The notes: generated from the sequence alone by a model not told the origin. A DNA stretch of 64,000 bases from Actinoplanes sp. NBC_00393 (GCF_036053395.1 NZ_CP107942.1:6590501-6654500), one strand, 5' to 3'. Counted from the stretch's first letter, positions 9,606 to 18,185 are shown. Made by a program: numbers and translations.

Positions 9606-11099
9606 GTGGTTTCGAGACTCCTGCCAATTTCGGATCCGTTCAGATCACGGCCTTCCGATTTTTCATTGGCCCTTGTAGTCTTCTTCTCGTCCTTGCTCGG
9701 ACTCTGCGCGCTCGGACTCTGCGCAGCCGTAGTCTCGGATACTCCCCTGGGCGCCCCGATTCTTCTGGCTGTGCTTTCCTTCACTCTCACCATGGTGATC
9801 ATCCGGGTCACGTCAGGCGGTCTGGATCTATTCAATCCCGCAGTCATCTTTTCGCTCAGCTTCGCGCTGCTGTTCGTCATCCGGCCGATCTATGAGCTTC
9901 GATCATCGTCGTTCGGGGAATCCTTTCTTGGCCTCCCCATACCCGCGACTATGGGCAAAGCCGTCGTTGTCGCGTCCTTCGGGTTGTTATTCTTTGGCGT
10001 TGGTTACGGTATGCCCCTTGGAAAGACACTCGGTCAGCGAGTTCCTCCACCTTCGCACATAGAATGCCCAACCTTTTTCAAAGGTAGAATTTTTGTTGTC
10101 TTCTTTATCAGTGCCCTTGGCTTCGCGTCATTGGTAGCTTCGCACGGCGGGTTAGCTTTCCTGATGTCCCTTTGGGCGGGCCGGTCTCCCGAGGTGACTC
10201 TAGCGCTTCGTAGTAGCTCGGGTTATCTATACCTGGCGCCTCTCGCAGTGACCGGAATCTCCGTTTGGATCTTTGCAATCGGCGTCCGGGCGCGACGAAA
10301 GCTTTGGATCGTGATCGCGTTGATTCTTATGATTTATAGCGATATCGCGGTCCTTGGGCTGGGGAGTAGGAGCTATTTCTTGCCCCAGATTCTCGCCTTG
10401 GCCATGGCCTACTACCTCGTACGAAACAGGCGTCCCTCCCTTTCAGCTTTGCTTGCCGCAGTCGTTGTCGTTTTCGTGATCGGGATTACGCTTCCACGTG
10501 TCTACAGAGACACCCAAGTAAACGAAAACGGCCTTACCTCAGCTTGGTCTACGTCGGTGGACGTCCGTCAATCACTGGACGACTTTCTTCTCGGCCCGGA
10601 CACCGCCATGGTAGACGCGCTCGCCTTTGAGGTCGATGCTGTTCCGGAACGGTATGACTTCACGTACGGGGCCACCTTTGTAAACGCTCTTGCTAAACCT
10701 GTCCCGAGGACATTGTGGGCCTCTAAGCCTCGAAGCGCGGATGAGGAGCTCAACGCACTTCTGTTTTCTAGCAGCTACGAAAGGGGGACTGGGGTGGCCT
10801 TCTCGGTCTTTGGCGAGCCCTGGCTCAACCTGGGTTGGGTGGGTGAGATCTTGGTCCTGAGCACCTTGGGGATAGCCGCGCGAGCGCTCTATGAATTCTT
10901 GCAGAAGAACCGTGCCAACGCCGCAGCCATCGCGGTCTTTGCTGTTTGTTCACCCTACGCCTTTGTATTTATGCGGGGCGGTATCGGCGTCGACTACTTC
11001 AGGATGGCGTTTGCACTGCTACCTCTGCTCTGGGTGTTGCGGGGCGTAGCCGAACTACGCTTCGGACCTTCGCGAAGCGCAGGCCTTCCGCAGCCCTGA
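9606..11099 (+). CDS. Wzy-like oligosaccharide repeat-unit polymerase
   Basis: Polytopic membrane protein of 497 residues with about 12 predicted hydrophobic helices and a long extracytoplasmic loop between YRDTQVNENGL and ERGTGVAFSVFGEPWLNLG. The end of that loop, with PKPVPRTLW-like AKPVPRTLWASKP and the FGEPWLN segment, matches the O-antigen/oligosaccharide repeat unit polymerase family. It would join repeat units on the outer face of the membrane. GTG 9606 is preferred because AGGTAGGGG lies 7 nt upstream; the frame also contains GTG 9585 without a ribosome site. TTA codons are present. It is the last gene of the rightward block and is followed by an IS element. Confidence 0.75.
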   Translation: MVSRLLPISDPFRSRPSDFSLALVVFFSSLLGLCALGLCAAVVSDTPLGAPILLAVLSFTLTMVIIRVTSGGLDLFNPAVIFSLSFALLFVIRPIYELRSSSFGESFLGLPIPATMGKAVVVASFGLLFFGVGYGMPLGKTLGQRVPPPSHIECPTFFKGRIFVVFFISALGFASLVASHGGLAFLMSLWAGRSPEVTLALRSSSGYLYLAPLAVTGISVWIFAIGVRARRKLWIVIALILMIYSDIAVLGLGSRSYFLPQILALAMAYYLVRNRRPSLSALLAAVVVVFVIGITLPRVYRDTQVNENGLTSAWSTSVDVRQSLDDFLLGPDTAMVDALAFEVDAVPERYDFTYGATFVNALAKPVPRTLWASKPRSADEELNALLFSSSYERGTGVAFSVFGEPWLNLGWVGEILVLSTLGIAARALYEFLQKNRANAAAIAVFAVCSPYAFVFMRGGIGVDYFRMAFALLPLLWVLRGVAELRFGPSRSAGLPQP

Positions 11100-11162
11100 T
11101 CGCGATCTCGCAAGGGGCCTGAATGCTGACCGATTGTGGCGCCTCTGCTATTTGGTACCACC

Positions 11163-11178
11163 GAGGTGATCTCAGCGA
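11163..11178 (+). repeat. Left terminal inverted repeat of the IS5-type element
   Basis: Sixteen bases matching the complement of 12137-12152 without mismatch. The flanking bases do not extend the match. Confidence 0.9.
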
Positions 11179-11300
11179 GAGGAATGAGCCTGCCCTGATC
11201 GACGCGGGCATACCGGGACAGGTCGGACGGTCCGGGATGTAGGCGTGGAGCCATCGATAGACATGTTCTTGCGACAGATACAAGTCTTCGAGGGCTCCAC

Positions 11301-12143
11301 GTGATCGGTTATCTTGCCATGCTCGACGTGCCCAGGGAACTCGTGCGTCACCTCGCCCGACTCCTGACGGATCACCGCCGGCTGCTCGGGACACGCCGCC
11401 GGACACGGGCCCTGACCTGCTACTACCAGGCGCTGATGATCCTGATCTGGTTCCGCAAGGTCGAGGACACCGCCCTGCTCGGCGCCGGTTTCGGGGTCTG
11501 CCGGGCGACCGCGTACCGCTACATCGCCGAAGGCATCACGGTACTGGCCGCCCAACGACCTGATCTGCACGACGCCCTGCGCTGCGCCGCCGATGACGGC
11601 TGGGCCTTCGTGATCCTCGACGGCAAGTTGTTCGACAGCGATCGCTTGGCCGAAACCACCACCAGCATCAAAGGCAAGACGATCGACGCCTGGTACTCGG
11701 GAAAGCACCGCGACTTCGGCGCCAACATCCAGGCGATCATCAATCCGGACGGACTTCCGATCTGGACCGCCGAGGCGATGCCGGACCATCTTCACGACCT
11801 GAGCTGCGCCCGGGAACTCGGCATCACCGCCGCCCTCAACTGGGCAGCCGCCGAACTCGACCTGCCCGCCCTCGCCGACGCCGACTACGAAGGCGCAGGT
11901 CACGGCATCAAGACCCCGACCCGGCAACCCGCCGACGGCAAACCCCTCGCCGTCGCCAACCACACGGTGAACCGGCTCTTACGCGGCCTGCGTTGGCAAG
12001 GCGAGCAGGGCTTTGCCATGCTGACCGGCCGCTGGAAAACACACCGGCACAGCACCATCAGCCTGACAAGAATCGGCGACGTCGTCGCCGCAGCACTTCA
12101 CCTCACGCACTTCGAATACCGATATCTATCCGGAGGTCGCTGA
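11301..12143 (+). CDS. IS5-family transposase (DDE_Tnp_4-like)
   Basis: A 280-residue transposase that appears complete. The N-terminal helix-turn-helix region has FGVCRATAYRYIAEGI. The catalytic triad is visible as VILDGKLFDSD (first Asp), ALADADYEGAGHGI (second Asp) and LRWQGEQGFAMLTGRWK (Glu). KGKTIDAWYSGKHRDFG is a hallmark of the actinobacterial IS5-type group with a HARBI1-like DDE domain. Start is GTG 11301; ATG 11319 is an alternative. The stop codon lies inside the right inverted repeat. With intact repeats and gene, this element may still be mobile. Confidence 0.9.
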   Translation: MIGYLAMLDVPRELVRHLARLLTDHRRLLGTRRRTRALTCYYQALMILIWFRKVEDTALLGAGFGVCRATAYRYIAEGITVLAAQRPDLHDALRCAADDGWAFVILDGKLFDSDRLAETTTSIKGKTIDAWYSGKHRDFGANIQAIINPDGLPIWTAEAMPDHLHDLSCARELGITAALNWAAAELDLPALADADYEGAGHGIKTPTRQPADGKPLAVANHTVNRLLRGLRWQGEQGFAMLTGRWKTHRHSTISLTRIGDVVAAALHLTHFEYRYLSGGR

Positions 12144-13277
12144 GATCACCTCACTATCTGCGTACATTGCTTCAAGTTCATCGACCACCACGCTTAGAGA
12201 ATATGTTGACGCAGCCGTTTCAAGAGCTCTCTTGCCAAGCTCTCTACGGCGGTCACGGTCAAGGATCAGATGGCGTATGGCTCGGACAATCTCGTCCTCC
12301 GCCGGATCAACAACCTCGGCCGCACCTTCATGATCAAGCGATGATGACAGTCCGCAACTCGTTGTGCAAACAACCGGGATGCCCGCGGCCAATGCTTCCA
12401 AAACGGTCATGGGATAGGGTTCGTGCACTGATGGGAGGACGTAGACGTCTGCCATCCGCAAACGAGCAATCGCCGCCTCGTGGTCCAGAGCACCTTCATA
12501 GGTTAGGCGTCGTCCAATTGCAGGGTGCTCTGCCAGAAGCTCCATCACGAGCGGAAGATCTCCCTCGTCGGGCCCGACGATGCTGAACCGTGCGGGTACG
12601 CCTTCAATGATGAGAGCTGCGGCTGCGCGGGCAAAGGTCATCACCCGCTTACGCGGGTGGAGCCGCGCCATAAATAGGATGTCGAGCAGGCCGGCTGTTT
12701 CGTCGGGTGCGCGCCGCACGTGCCGTTGATTTACCGCGATTCCGTTGCGGAGCCGCAAAGGGCTTCGTTTTCCTCTCGTCACACGGACGAGGTCATCGTC
12801 CTCGGCCGGCGTCAGGGAGAGCAAATGCGTCGCTCCGTCTAGCGCGGGAAGTGTCAGACCGAGGTCGATCAGCCGGGCGGTGAGCCGTCCGTCAGGCCGA
12901 ATCATACCGTGGGTCTGGACGACGTACGGCGTGCCGGCTCGTCTCAGAGCGGACGCCGCAATCAGCGGTACCAAGTCGCGTGCGAGATGCAGATGGGCTA
13001 CGTCGAAATCCTTCGCATGCTTCCGGATCCAATGATGCATATCGACCGAATAGAGGCTGGCATGTCGGTATCCGGGAAGGACGGATCTGCTTGGCCACAA
13101 ACGCGCTGGAACACCCTCCAGTTGCGTGGGCGGTGCACCGCTTCCTTGCCATCCGGCGCTGAGAAGGACGTCATGGCCTCGACGACGGAGCTCGGCACAG
13201 TGACCGATGGCCACCGTCAAGGGTCCACCGTATGATCCTCGGTCGTCCACTAAGGTCACTACATGAAGAATGCGCAT
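12126..13277 (-). CDS. Glycosyltransferase family 4, C-terminus altered by IS insertion
   Basis: GT-B enzyme of 383 residues. The N-terminal domain has GGPLTVAIGHCAELRRRGHD and VQTHGMIRPDGR. The C-terminal donor domain has ILFMARLHPRKRV, FSIVGPDEGDL and VLPSVHEPYPMTVLEALAAG with the E-x7-E pair. The gene is probably inherently close to full length, ending at VVDELEAMY. The last eight or so residues and the stop (VISATSG, then TAG) are encoded by the right inverted repeat of the IS. The enzyme may still work because the lost tail is short. It is the last gene of the leftward block after fcl and the acetyltransferase. Confidence 0.82.
   Translation of the reverse strand: MRILHVVTLVDDRGSYGGPLTVAIGHCAELRRRGHDVLLSAGWQGSGAPPTQLEGVPARLWPSRSVLPGYRHASLYSVDMHHWIRKHAKDFDVAHLHLARDLVPLIAASALRRAGTPYVVQTHGMIRPDGRLTARLIDLGLTLPALDGATHLLSLTPAEDDDLVRVTRGKRSPLRLRNGIAVNQRHVRRAPDETAGLLDILFMARLHPRKRVMTFARAAAALIIEGVPARFSIVGPDEGDLPLVMELLAEHPAIGRRLTYEGALDHEAAIARLRMADVYVLPSVHEPYPMTVLEALAAGIPVVCTTSCGLSSSLDHEGAAEVVDPAEDEIVRAIRHLILDRDRRRELGKRALETAASTYSLSVVVDELEAMYADSEVISATSG
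12137..12152 (-). repeat. Right terminal inverted repeat of the IS5-type element
   Basis: Exact complement of the left repeat. It includes the transposase TGA at 12141-12143. Confidence 0.9.
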
Positions 13278-13282
13278 GGTCG

Positions 13283-13825
13283 TTACTGGCCCTTTACCCG
13301 ACGGACAAACCCCGTTCCAGCGGGGACGTCTTTATGCGCCAGAGCTTGTGCTCCGACCACCGCGCCCGCGCCGACGGCAACGCCCCGCAGAACCGTAGCC
13401 CGTGCCGCGATCCACGCTCCGCTCTCGATGACGATAGGGCCGTTGTCGTATTCGAAGGTTGGGGAATCCCAGCGGTGGCTGCCGGTGCACAGGAACGCGG
13501 CCTGGCTGATGCAGACGTCGTCTCCGACGTTGATGGGTTCGAGGTTGAGCAGCCAGGCGTCCTCGCCGATCCAGCAGTCATCGCCGACGACGAGCTTCCA
13601 CGGCCAGTGCACTCGCACCCGGTGGCGGATGAACACGTTGCGGCCGATCTGAGCGCCGAACAGTCGCAGGAGGGCCGGGCGTAACCGCACCGGGAGCCAC
13701 CATTTCTGAAAGACCAGGTTGGAAGTGGCGAACCAGGCGGCCTGCCACAGCTTGTTGCGGCCCTTGTCGTAGCCGGCACCGGTGAAGCCGGCCAAACGGC
13801 GGCGCACGACGGTCTGCTCAGCCAC
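13283..13825 (-). CDS. WcaF-like hexapeptide acetyltransferase
   Basis: Left-handed beta-helix O-acetyltransferase of 180 residues, closely resembling the colanic-acid WcaF family. It has GAGYDKGRNKLWQAAWFATS, KWWLPVRLRPALLRLFGA, WKLVVGDDCWIGEDAWLLNL and the CTGSHRWDSPTFEYDNGPI block with the catalytic His. It probably acetylates a sugar such as fucose in the repeat unit using acetyl-CoA. The start is set at GTG 13825 because GGAGG (13832-13836 on the opposite strand) lies 6 nt upstream and the codon overlaps the fcl stop by 8 nt. The longer frame from 13846 lacks such a site. It lies 5 bp from the next glycosyltransferase. Confidence 0.87.
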   Translation of the reverse strand: MAEQTVVRRRLAGFTGAGYDKGRNKLWQAAWFATSNLVFQKWWLPVRLRPALLRLFGAQIGRNVFIRHRVRVHWPWKLVVGDDCWIGEDAWLLNLEPINVGDDVCISQAAFLCTGSHRWDSPTFEYDNGPIVIESGAWIAARATVLRGVAVGAGAVVGAQALAHKDVPAGTGFVRRVKGQ

Positions 13826-14819
13826 GCCGCGCCTCCGGGTGGTCAAGGAACCAGCGGTAGGTGGCGGCGACGCCGTCCCCGAGTGATATCTCTGGCTTCC
13901 AACCCATTCCGGTGAGCCGGCTGACGTCGAGGAGCTTCCGAGGAGTTCCGTCGGGCATGGTCACGTCCCAATCGATGTGGCCGTCGTAGCCGACGGCGTC
14001 GCGGACCTCGCCCGCGAGGTCGGAGATGGCAACATCGACCCCCGAACCGATGTTGATGTGCTCGGCCTCGTTGTAGTGCTGCAGTAGGAAGACAGATGCG
14101 GCGGCCAGGTCGTCCACGTGGAGAAACTCTCGCCGTGGGGTGCCGCTGCCCCACAGGGTGACGTTGTGCCGCGCCTCGACCTTGGCGTCATGGAATTTGC
14201 GCAGCATTGCCGGGAGCACGTGGCTGAACTTGAGGTCGAAGTTGTCTCCGGGGCCGTATAGGTTCGTCGGCATCGCCGAGATCCAAGGCACGTTGTGCTG
14301 ACGACGGATCGCCTGCACCTGCATGATCCCAGCGATCTTCGCGATGGCATACCCGTCGTTGGTTTGCTCCAGCGGGCCGGTCAGCAGAGCGCTCTCCGGG
14401 ATCGGCTGCGGGGCATGCTTGGGGTAGATGCACGACGAGCCGAGGAACAGAAGCCGCCGTACGCCGTGGCGCAGCGCGGCATCCATGACGTTGAGCTGGA
14501 TCCGCAGGTTGTCCGAGAGGAAGTCGGCCGGGTAGGTGGCATTTGCCAGGATGCCGCCGACCTTGGCCGCAGCCAGCACGACTACATCGGGCTTGTTGGC
14601 GGCGAAGAACTCCTCGACCGCCTCCGCGCGACGAAGGTCGAGTTCGCTCGAGGTGGCACCAATAAGTCGGTCGAAGCCCTGCGCCGCGAGCCGTCGCCAC
14701 ACCGCCGATCCGACCATGCCCCGATGCCCAGCGACATAGATCATGTCGTCGCTGCTGATCAACTCAGAGCTCGCCCGGGCGCGGTATCGAGATCCCTCAT
14801 GGCCGTGAGAGATATCCAT
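13818..14819 (-). CDS. fcl: GDP-L-fucose synthase (GDP-4-keto-6-deoxymannose epimerase/reductase)
   Basis: Extended SDR enzyme of 333 residues that epimerises and reduces GDP-4-keto-6-deoxy-D-mannose to GDP-L-fucose with NADPH, acting after Gmd. Key features are GHRGMVGSA (glycine motif), LAAAKVGGILANATYPADFL, LGSSCIYPKHAPQPI (catalytic Ser/Cys region), GYAIAK (catalytic Tyr and Lys) and NLYGPGDNFDL. The chosen ATG is preceded by AAGGAG about 9 nt upstream. The first 25 residues before MIYVAGHRG are longer than in most homologues, so ATG 14744 is possible. First gene of a three-gene leftward operon. Confidence 0.93.
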   Translation of the reverse strand: MDISHGHEGSRYRARASSELISSDDMIYVAGHRGMVGSAVWRRLAAQGFDRLIGATSSELDLRRAEAVEEFFAANKPDVVVLAAAKVGGILANATYPADFLSDNLRIQLNVMDAALRHGVRRLLFLGSSCIYPKHAPQPIPESALLTGPLEQTNDGYAIAKIAGIMQVQAIRRQHNVPWISAMPTNLYGPGDNFDLKFSHVLPAMLRKFHDAKVEARHNVTLWGSGTPRREFLHVDDLAAASVFLLQHYNEAEHINIGSGVDVAISDLAGEVRDAVGYDGHIDWDVTMPDGTPRKLLDVSRLTGMGWKPEISLGDGVAATYRWFLDHPEARRG

Positions 14820-15620
14820 GGGAAGTCATCTCCTTACCGGACGGCAGGCCGCGCTGCTGCGAGAAACCGGCCGCCCCGCAGCGCGTCCGACACTCCGGAC
14901 GTCTGGGTTCGACAATGGAATTTCATCGTGGCCGCGCACCACAGGGCGCCAAGTTGATTTGTACCTGGCCCCGGCGCCGCCATCACCGAACCCGACACCA
15001 TCCTCAACCCACGCTTGCCAAGGAGTAGCGCAGATCCATGTGGAATTCCCTTCACTCCTCGGCGATGTATGGACCAACGACCCAACGCGCGAACAGGTGT
15101 GCAGCTGAACGGAACATCATGGATCTCGCATCGAAAAACCAATGTCACCCATTCAGCTACGCCGCGCAAACCACGGAAATTCACCGGATCGGGCTAATAC
15201 TGCAACGGCACTTAGCCTCGGCCCTTCGTTAAGGGCCTGTCCACGGAGTGGGCTGAAAACAAGAAGTGCCTTCTGATCAGGGAAGATAGGACTTGCTGAG
15301 GGTCCAATTGACCGCGCCAGAGCGTCGGATCCCAGAATTGGGATCCACGCGGGCAGGTGACCACCTGGTGTCTCTTTCGCCCACATCGACGATATGGCGG
15401 TGGGCTGTGCCCCGAACACGTCGCCTCCGTAATCATGGCTCGTCACCCGTTGGGAAGCCTCAGACCGCTCGGCGGCGGGTGGAACTTTAAGCCCAATTTA
15501 AGGTGGCAGCGTCGTTTTTTCGGTCACCCCTCGGTCAACGGCGTTTCGAACCGTGGGTCTTCGCAAGAAGGGGTATTCAGAACGGTCAGCCCCTGAATGA
15601 TATTCAAACCTGGCGAGGTG
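14820..15620. other. Non-coding, rearranged stretch
   Basis: About 800 bp with lower GC and no supported gene; the open frames are short and lack start signals. It contains a perfect 8-bp hairpin GGATCCCA-GAAT-TGGGATCC at 15327-15346. Its position between the fcl operon and an IS110 element suggests old insertion debris. The fcl promoter should lie at its left edge. Confidence 0.4.
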
Positions 15621-15623
15621 TTT

Positions 15624-15641
15624 CTGAAGATCGATCTTCAG
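15624..15641. repeat. 18-bp perfect palindrome
   Basis: CTGAAGATCGATCTTCAG is a perfect palindrome. Fourteen of its bases also occur at 897-910, just ahead of the degenerate IS5-type transposase. This suggests a solitary IS end or a shared transposase-binding sequence. Confidence 0.5.
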
Positions 15642-15699
15642 CGCGGTGACCTGTACGTTCTGCCCTGACAGGTGTTTCTTTCCGGAGAAGCCGTGGCAG

Positions 15700-15954
15700 T
15701 GCTCACGATCCCCGACTGGGGGAGGAAGCCGTCGACCAGCACGCCCCGTTACCTTTTTGATCGTCCCCAGCCGGGGACTGCTCGGTCGCTGGTCCGGTAT
15801 GACTTACTGCTCCTGTCGTACGCATGATCCGGGGGTGTTGTCGCCGGGCCGGGTGGCGTCGGCGGACCGCTGATAGAGACCCGGCCACCCCTCGGGTAGG
15901 TCTCTCCGCAACGTGGCTGCCGGCAGTCCGAAGCTCAGACCAGCGGCCGAGCCC
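15700..15954 (+). ncRNA. Candidate IS110 bridge RNA region
   Basis: IS110-group elements encode a structured guide (bridge) RNA in the non-coding left end ahead of the recombinase. Here that stretch contains a multi-part stem-loop at 15862-15909: GCGGA pairs with TCCGC, AGAGACC with GGTCTCT, and an inner CCC with GGT-like bases around CTCG. Exact RNA ends and the target- and donor-binding loops could not be assigned by eye. Confidence 0.4.
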
Positions 15955-17186
15955 ATGATGGACATCGTGGGAGGCGAAAGCGTGCACGACGAGTACGGCG
16001 TGTTCCTCGGCTTTGACGTCGGCAAGAGTGACCACCATGCGGTCGCCCTGGACCCGGCGGGTAAGCGGCTGCATGACGCGGCGCTGCCGAATACCGAGGC
16101 TGGGCTGCGGAAACTGTTCGACAAGCTCGGCCGGCACGGCCGGATCCTGGCGGTGGTCGACCAGCCCGCCTCGATCGGCGCCCTGCCCGTCGCGGTCGCC
16201 CGGGCCTGCGGACACCAGGTCGCCTACCTACCCGGCCTGGTCATGCGACGGCTCGCTGACCTGCACCCCGGCACGGCCAAGACCGACGCTCGCGACGCCT
16301 ACGAAATCGCCGACGCGGCCCGCACGTTGCCACACACGCTGCGCCGGGTCGACACCGGTGATGACACCCTCGCGAGCTGGAAGTGCTGGTCGGCTACGAC
16401 GACGACCTCGCCGGCGAGGTCACCCGCATCGCCAACCGCATCCGCGGCCTGCTCACCCAGATCCACCCGCCCCTGGAGAAGGTGCTGGGCCCGAAAGCGC
16501 AGCACCCGGCCGTCCTCAAAGCGTTGTCGCGGTGCGGCGGCCCCGCCGGGCACCGCAAAACCGGCCGGTCCAAACTCACCGAGGTCGTCAAGCCTCGAGC
16601 TCCGCGCATGGGTGCCCGCCTGGTCGAGCAGATCTTCACCGCTCTCGACGCCCAGACCGTCGTCGTTGCGGGCAGCAACGCAGCCGAGACTATCCTGCCG
16701 AGGTTGGCCGACAGTCTGCGTGACCTGCTCAACCAGCGTGACCAGATCGCGGAGCAGGTCGAGGGGATGCTTGATACGCACCCTCTTTCCTCGGTCCTGA
16801 CCTCGATGCCTGGCGTCGGAGTCAGGACCGCAGCCCGGATCCTGCTCGAAGTCGGCGACGGCAGCTCGTTCCCGACCTCCGGCCACCTGGCCGCCTACGC
16901 CGGGCTTGCTCCGGTGACCCGACGTTCCGGCACCAGCATCCGCGGCGAGCACCCGCCCAAAGGCGGCAACAAACAGCTCAAACGCGCGTTCTTCCTGTCC
17001 GCGTTCGCGGCTCTAGCGGACCCGGCCAGCCGGAGCTACTACGACCGAAAGCGCGCTGAGGGCAAGACACGCAACGCCGCGCCCATCTGCCTGGCCCGCC
17101 GCCGCGTCGACGTCCTCCACGCCATGCTCCGCACAGCGACCCCCTACCAGCACAAACCAGCAGAAAAGCTCGCCCTCGCTGCTTGA
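15955..17186 (+). pseudogene. IS110-family recombinase with a single frameshift
   Basis: DEDD/Tnp20 recombinase of the IS110 group, about 410 residues if repaired. The N-terminal RuvC-like part has FLGFDVGKSDHHAVAL, LAVVDQPASIGAL and GTAKTDARDAYEIADAART, which carry the acidic residues. The C-terminal Tnp20 domain has LTSMPGVGVRTAARILLEVG, GHLAAYAGLAPVTRRSGTS and KGGNKQLKRAFFLSAFAAL with the nucleophilic Ser region. Near 16371-16380 one G appears to be missing (CTCGCGAGCTGGAA instead of CTCGCGGAGCTGGAA), which moves the rest to another frame. It is either inactive or a sequencing error. The right end lies near 17187-17212. Confidence 0.85.
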
Positions 17187-17212
17187 CAGAACCCATAGGG
17201 ACACCCCCCGCT

Positions 17213-17747
17213 GCGGGTTCGCTCGAGACGCTGGCCCACATCGGGTCGGGTGACTCAGCGCAGGATCGGTTGCAGGATCTGGTGGTTAGCGGGGTGATCG
17301 TGGCCTGCGAACAGCCGAACAGTTCGCTGCGACGTCCGGTACGTTGTCGCCTGACGGCGCGGTTGCCTACCGCGCCTCGGCTGACTCAGTGACCCCGGCC
17401 GTGGACCTCGACACCGTATCGGCCATCATGCGGAGGAAAGAATTCGGCCGTGTCTTTACGGTTGCAGCCACGAGCGACGCCCGCGGCGACCATCGCCCGG
17501 TCAAGATCGGATCCACCGGGCCGAACGCCCGCCCCAGCGTCTGGGGCGGGCGTTGTCCGTCGTGACGATGAGCTGCCCGTCGTCTACTGATCCGGGGAGG
17601 GCGTCTTGCGCCCGCTGAGGGGGCCAGGCACGGTGGCCGCACTGGTCTCGCCTGTGAAGGCGAGCACGATCGTGGGCCGCCGTAGTCGGCTCGGTGAGCC
17701 GGTGGTTCGCAGCGGCTGACCCTGCTGACCGTCACCGAACGTTTCGG
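17213..17747. other. Intergenic region after the IS110 element
   Basis: No gene with convincing codon bias and start signal. It contains a strong hairpin (17524-17554) and marks the change from the IS-rich polysaccharide locus to the accessory chromosome. Confidence 0.4.
17524..17554. terminator. Strong GC-rich hairpin, probable terminator
   Basis: AACGCCCGCCCCA and TGGGGCGGGCGTT form a perfect 13-bp stem around a 5-nt loop (GCGTC). There is no following T run, as is common for actinobacterial terminators. Either direction is possible. Confidence 0.6.
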
Positions 17748-18185
17748 TCACAGCCCCAGCAACGACCCGAAAAGAGGAAGCGAGAACCCGCCGCCGTCCG
17801 TGTCGTACGACCGGTTGTAATTCCGGTTGAAACTGGTGTTGTTGTTCGCGCTGTAATTCGTGTTGAAGTTGTCGTTCTGGCTGGTGCTGTGGTTGGTGAC
17901 GTAGTTCGTGATGTAGTTGGTGCTGTACGTCTTGTTGTGATTGAGGCTCTTCGTCTTGCTGTGATTGACGCTGTTGTTCTTGCTGTGGTTGACACTGTTG
18001 TTCTTGCTGTGGTTGACGCTGTTCGTCGTGGTGTGGTTGACCTTGTCTTTCTTGTCGTCACGGGGTTCGGCCTTGACGGCAACGGCCGTGCCGGCGTCCG
18101 GCGCAGCGCTCGCGGGCGCCGCGAAAAAGCCGAATGTTGCAGCCACTGCGCCGGTCAGGACGGCCAGCCTCAGGACATTCTTCAC
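17748..18185 (-). CDS. Secreted Asn-rich repeat protein
   Basis: A 145-residue protein of unknown function. A Sec signal peptide (MKNVLRLAVL, hydrophobic core, cleavage after APASA at about 27) is followed by a short charged stretch (EPRDDKKDK). Then come four octapeptide repeats of the type NSVNHSKN (residues about 55-86), a Tyr/Asn-rich segment (YSTNYITNYVTNH), more Asn/Tyr, and a hydrophobic C-terminus GGGFSLPLFGSLLGL. The start is GTG 18185 with GAGGGA upstream. Regular Asn-rich repeats with a glycine-hydrophobic tail suggest a self-assembling surface or fibre protein, but no family is recognised. It stands alone between a hairpin and a divergent MFS gene. Confidence 0.75.
   Translation of the reverse strand: MKNVLRLAVLTGAVAATFGFFAAPASAAPDAGTAVAVKAEPRDDKKDKVNHTTTNSVNHSKNNSVNHSKNNSVNHSKTKSLNHNKTYSTNYITNYVTNHSTSQNDNFNTNYSANNNTSFNRNYNRSYDTDGGGFSLPLFGSLLGL
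17928..18023 (-). repeat. 24-bp tandem repeat coding for NSVNHSKN units
   Basis: Four in-frame copies of a 24-base unit inside the Asn-rich secreted protein. The first three are nearly identical and the fourth is degenerate (KSLNHNKT), a pattern that favours copy-number variation. Confidence 0.75.

Larger units (their letters stand above)
11163..12152. mobile_element. Intact IS5-family insertion sequence, about 990 bp
   Basis: The element is bounded by perfect 16-bp terminal inverted repeats: GAGGTGATCTCAGCGA at 11163-11178 and its exact complement at 12137-12152. It contains one uninterrupted transposase gene. No clear target duplication is visible; the flanks are CACC on the left and ACTA on the right. 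The right repeat holds the stop codon of the transposase and also supplies the last residues of the convergent glycosyltransferase. Confidence 0.9.
15700..17212. mobile_element. IS110-family element
   Basis: Recombinase gene plus a long non-coding left end and a short right end (CATAGGGACACCCCC after the stop). IS110 elements have no inverted repeats or target duplications, so the ends are approximate. Confidence 0.65.

Noticed and set aside
15327..15346. BamHI-like hairpin GGATCCCA-TGGGATCC as a terminator
   Set aside because: Too short and isolated, with no gene ending beside it; recorded only within the non-coding stretch.
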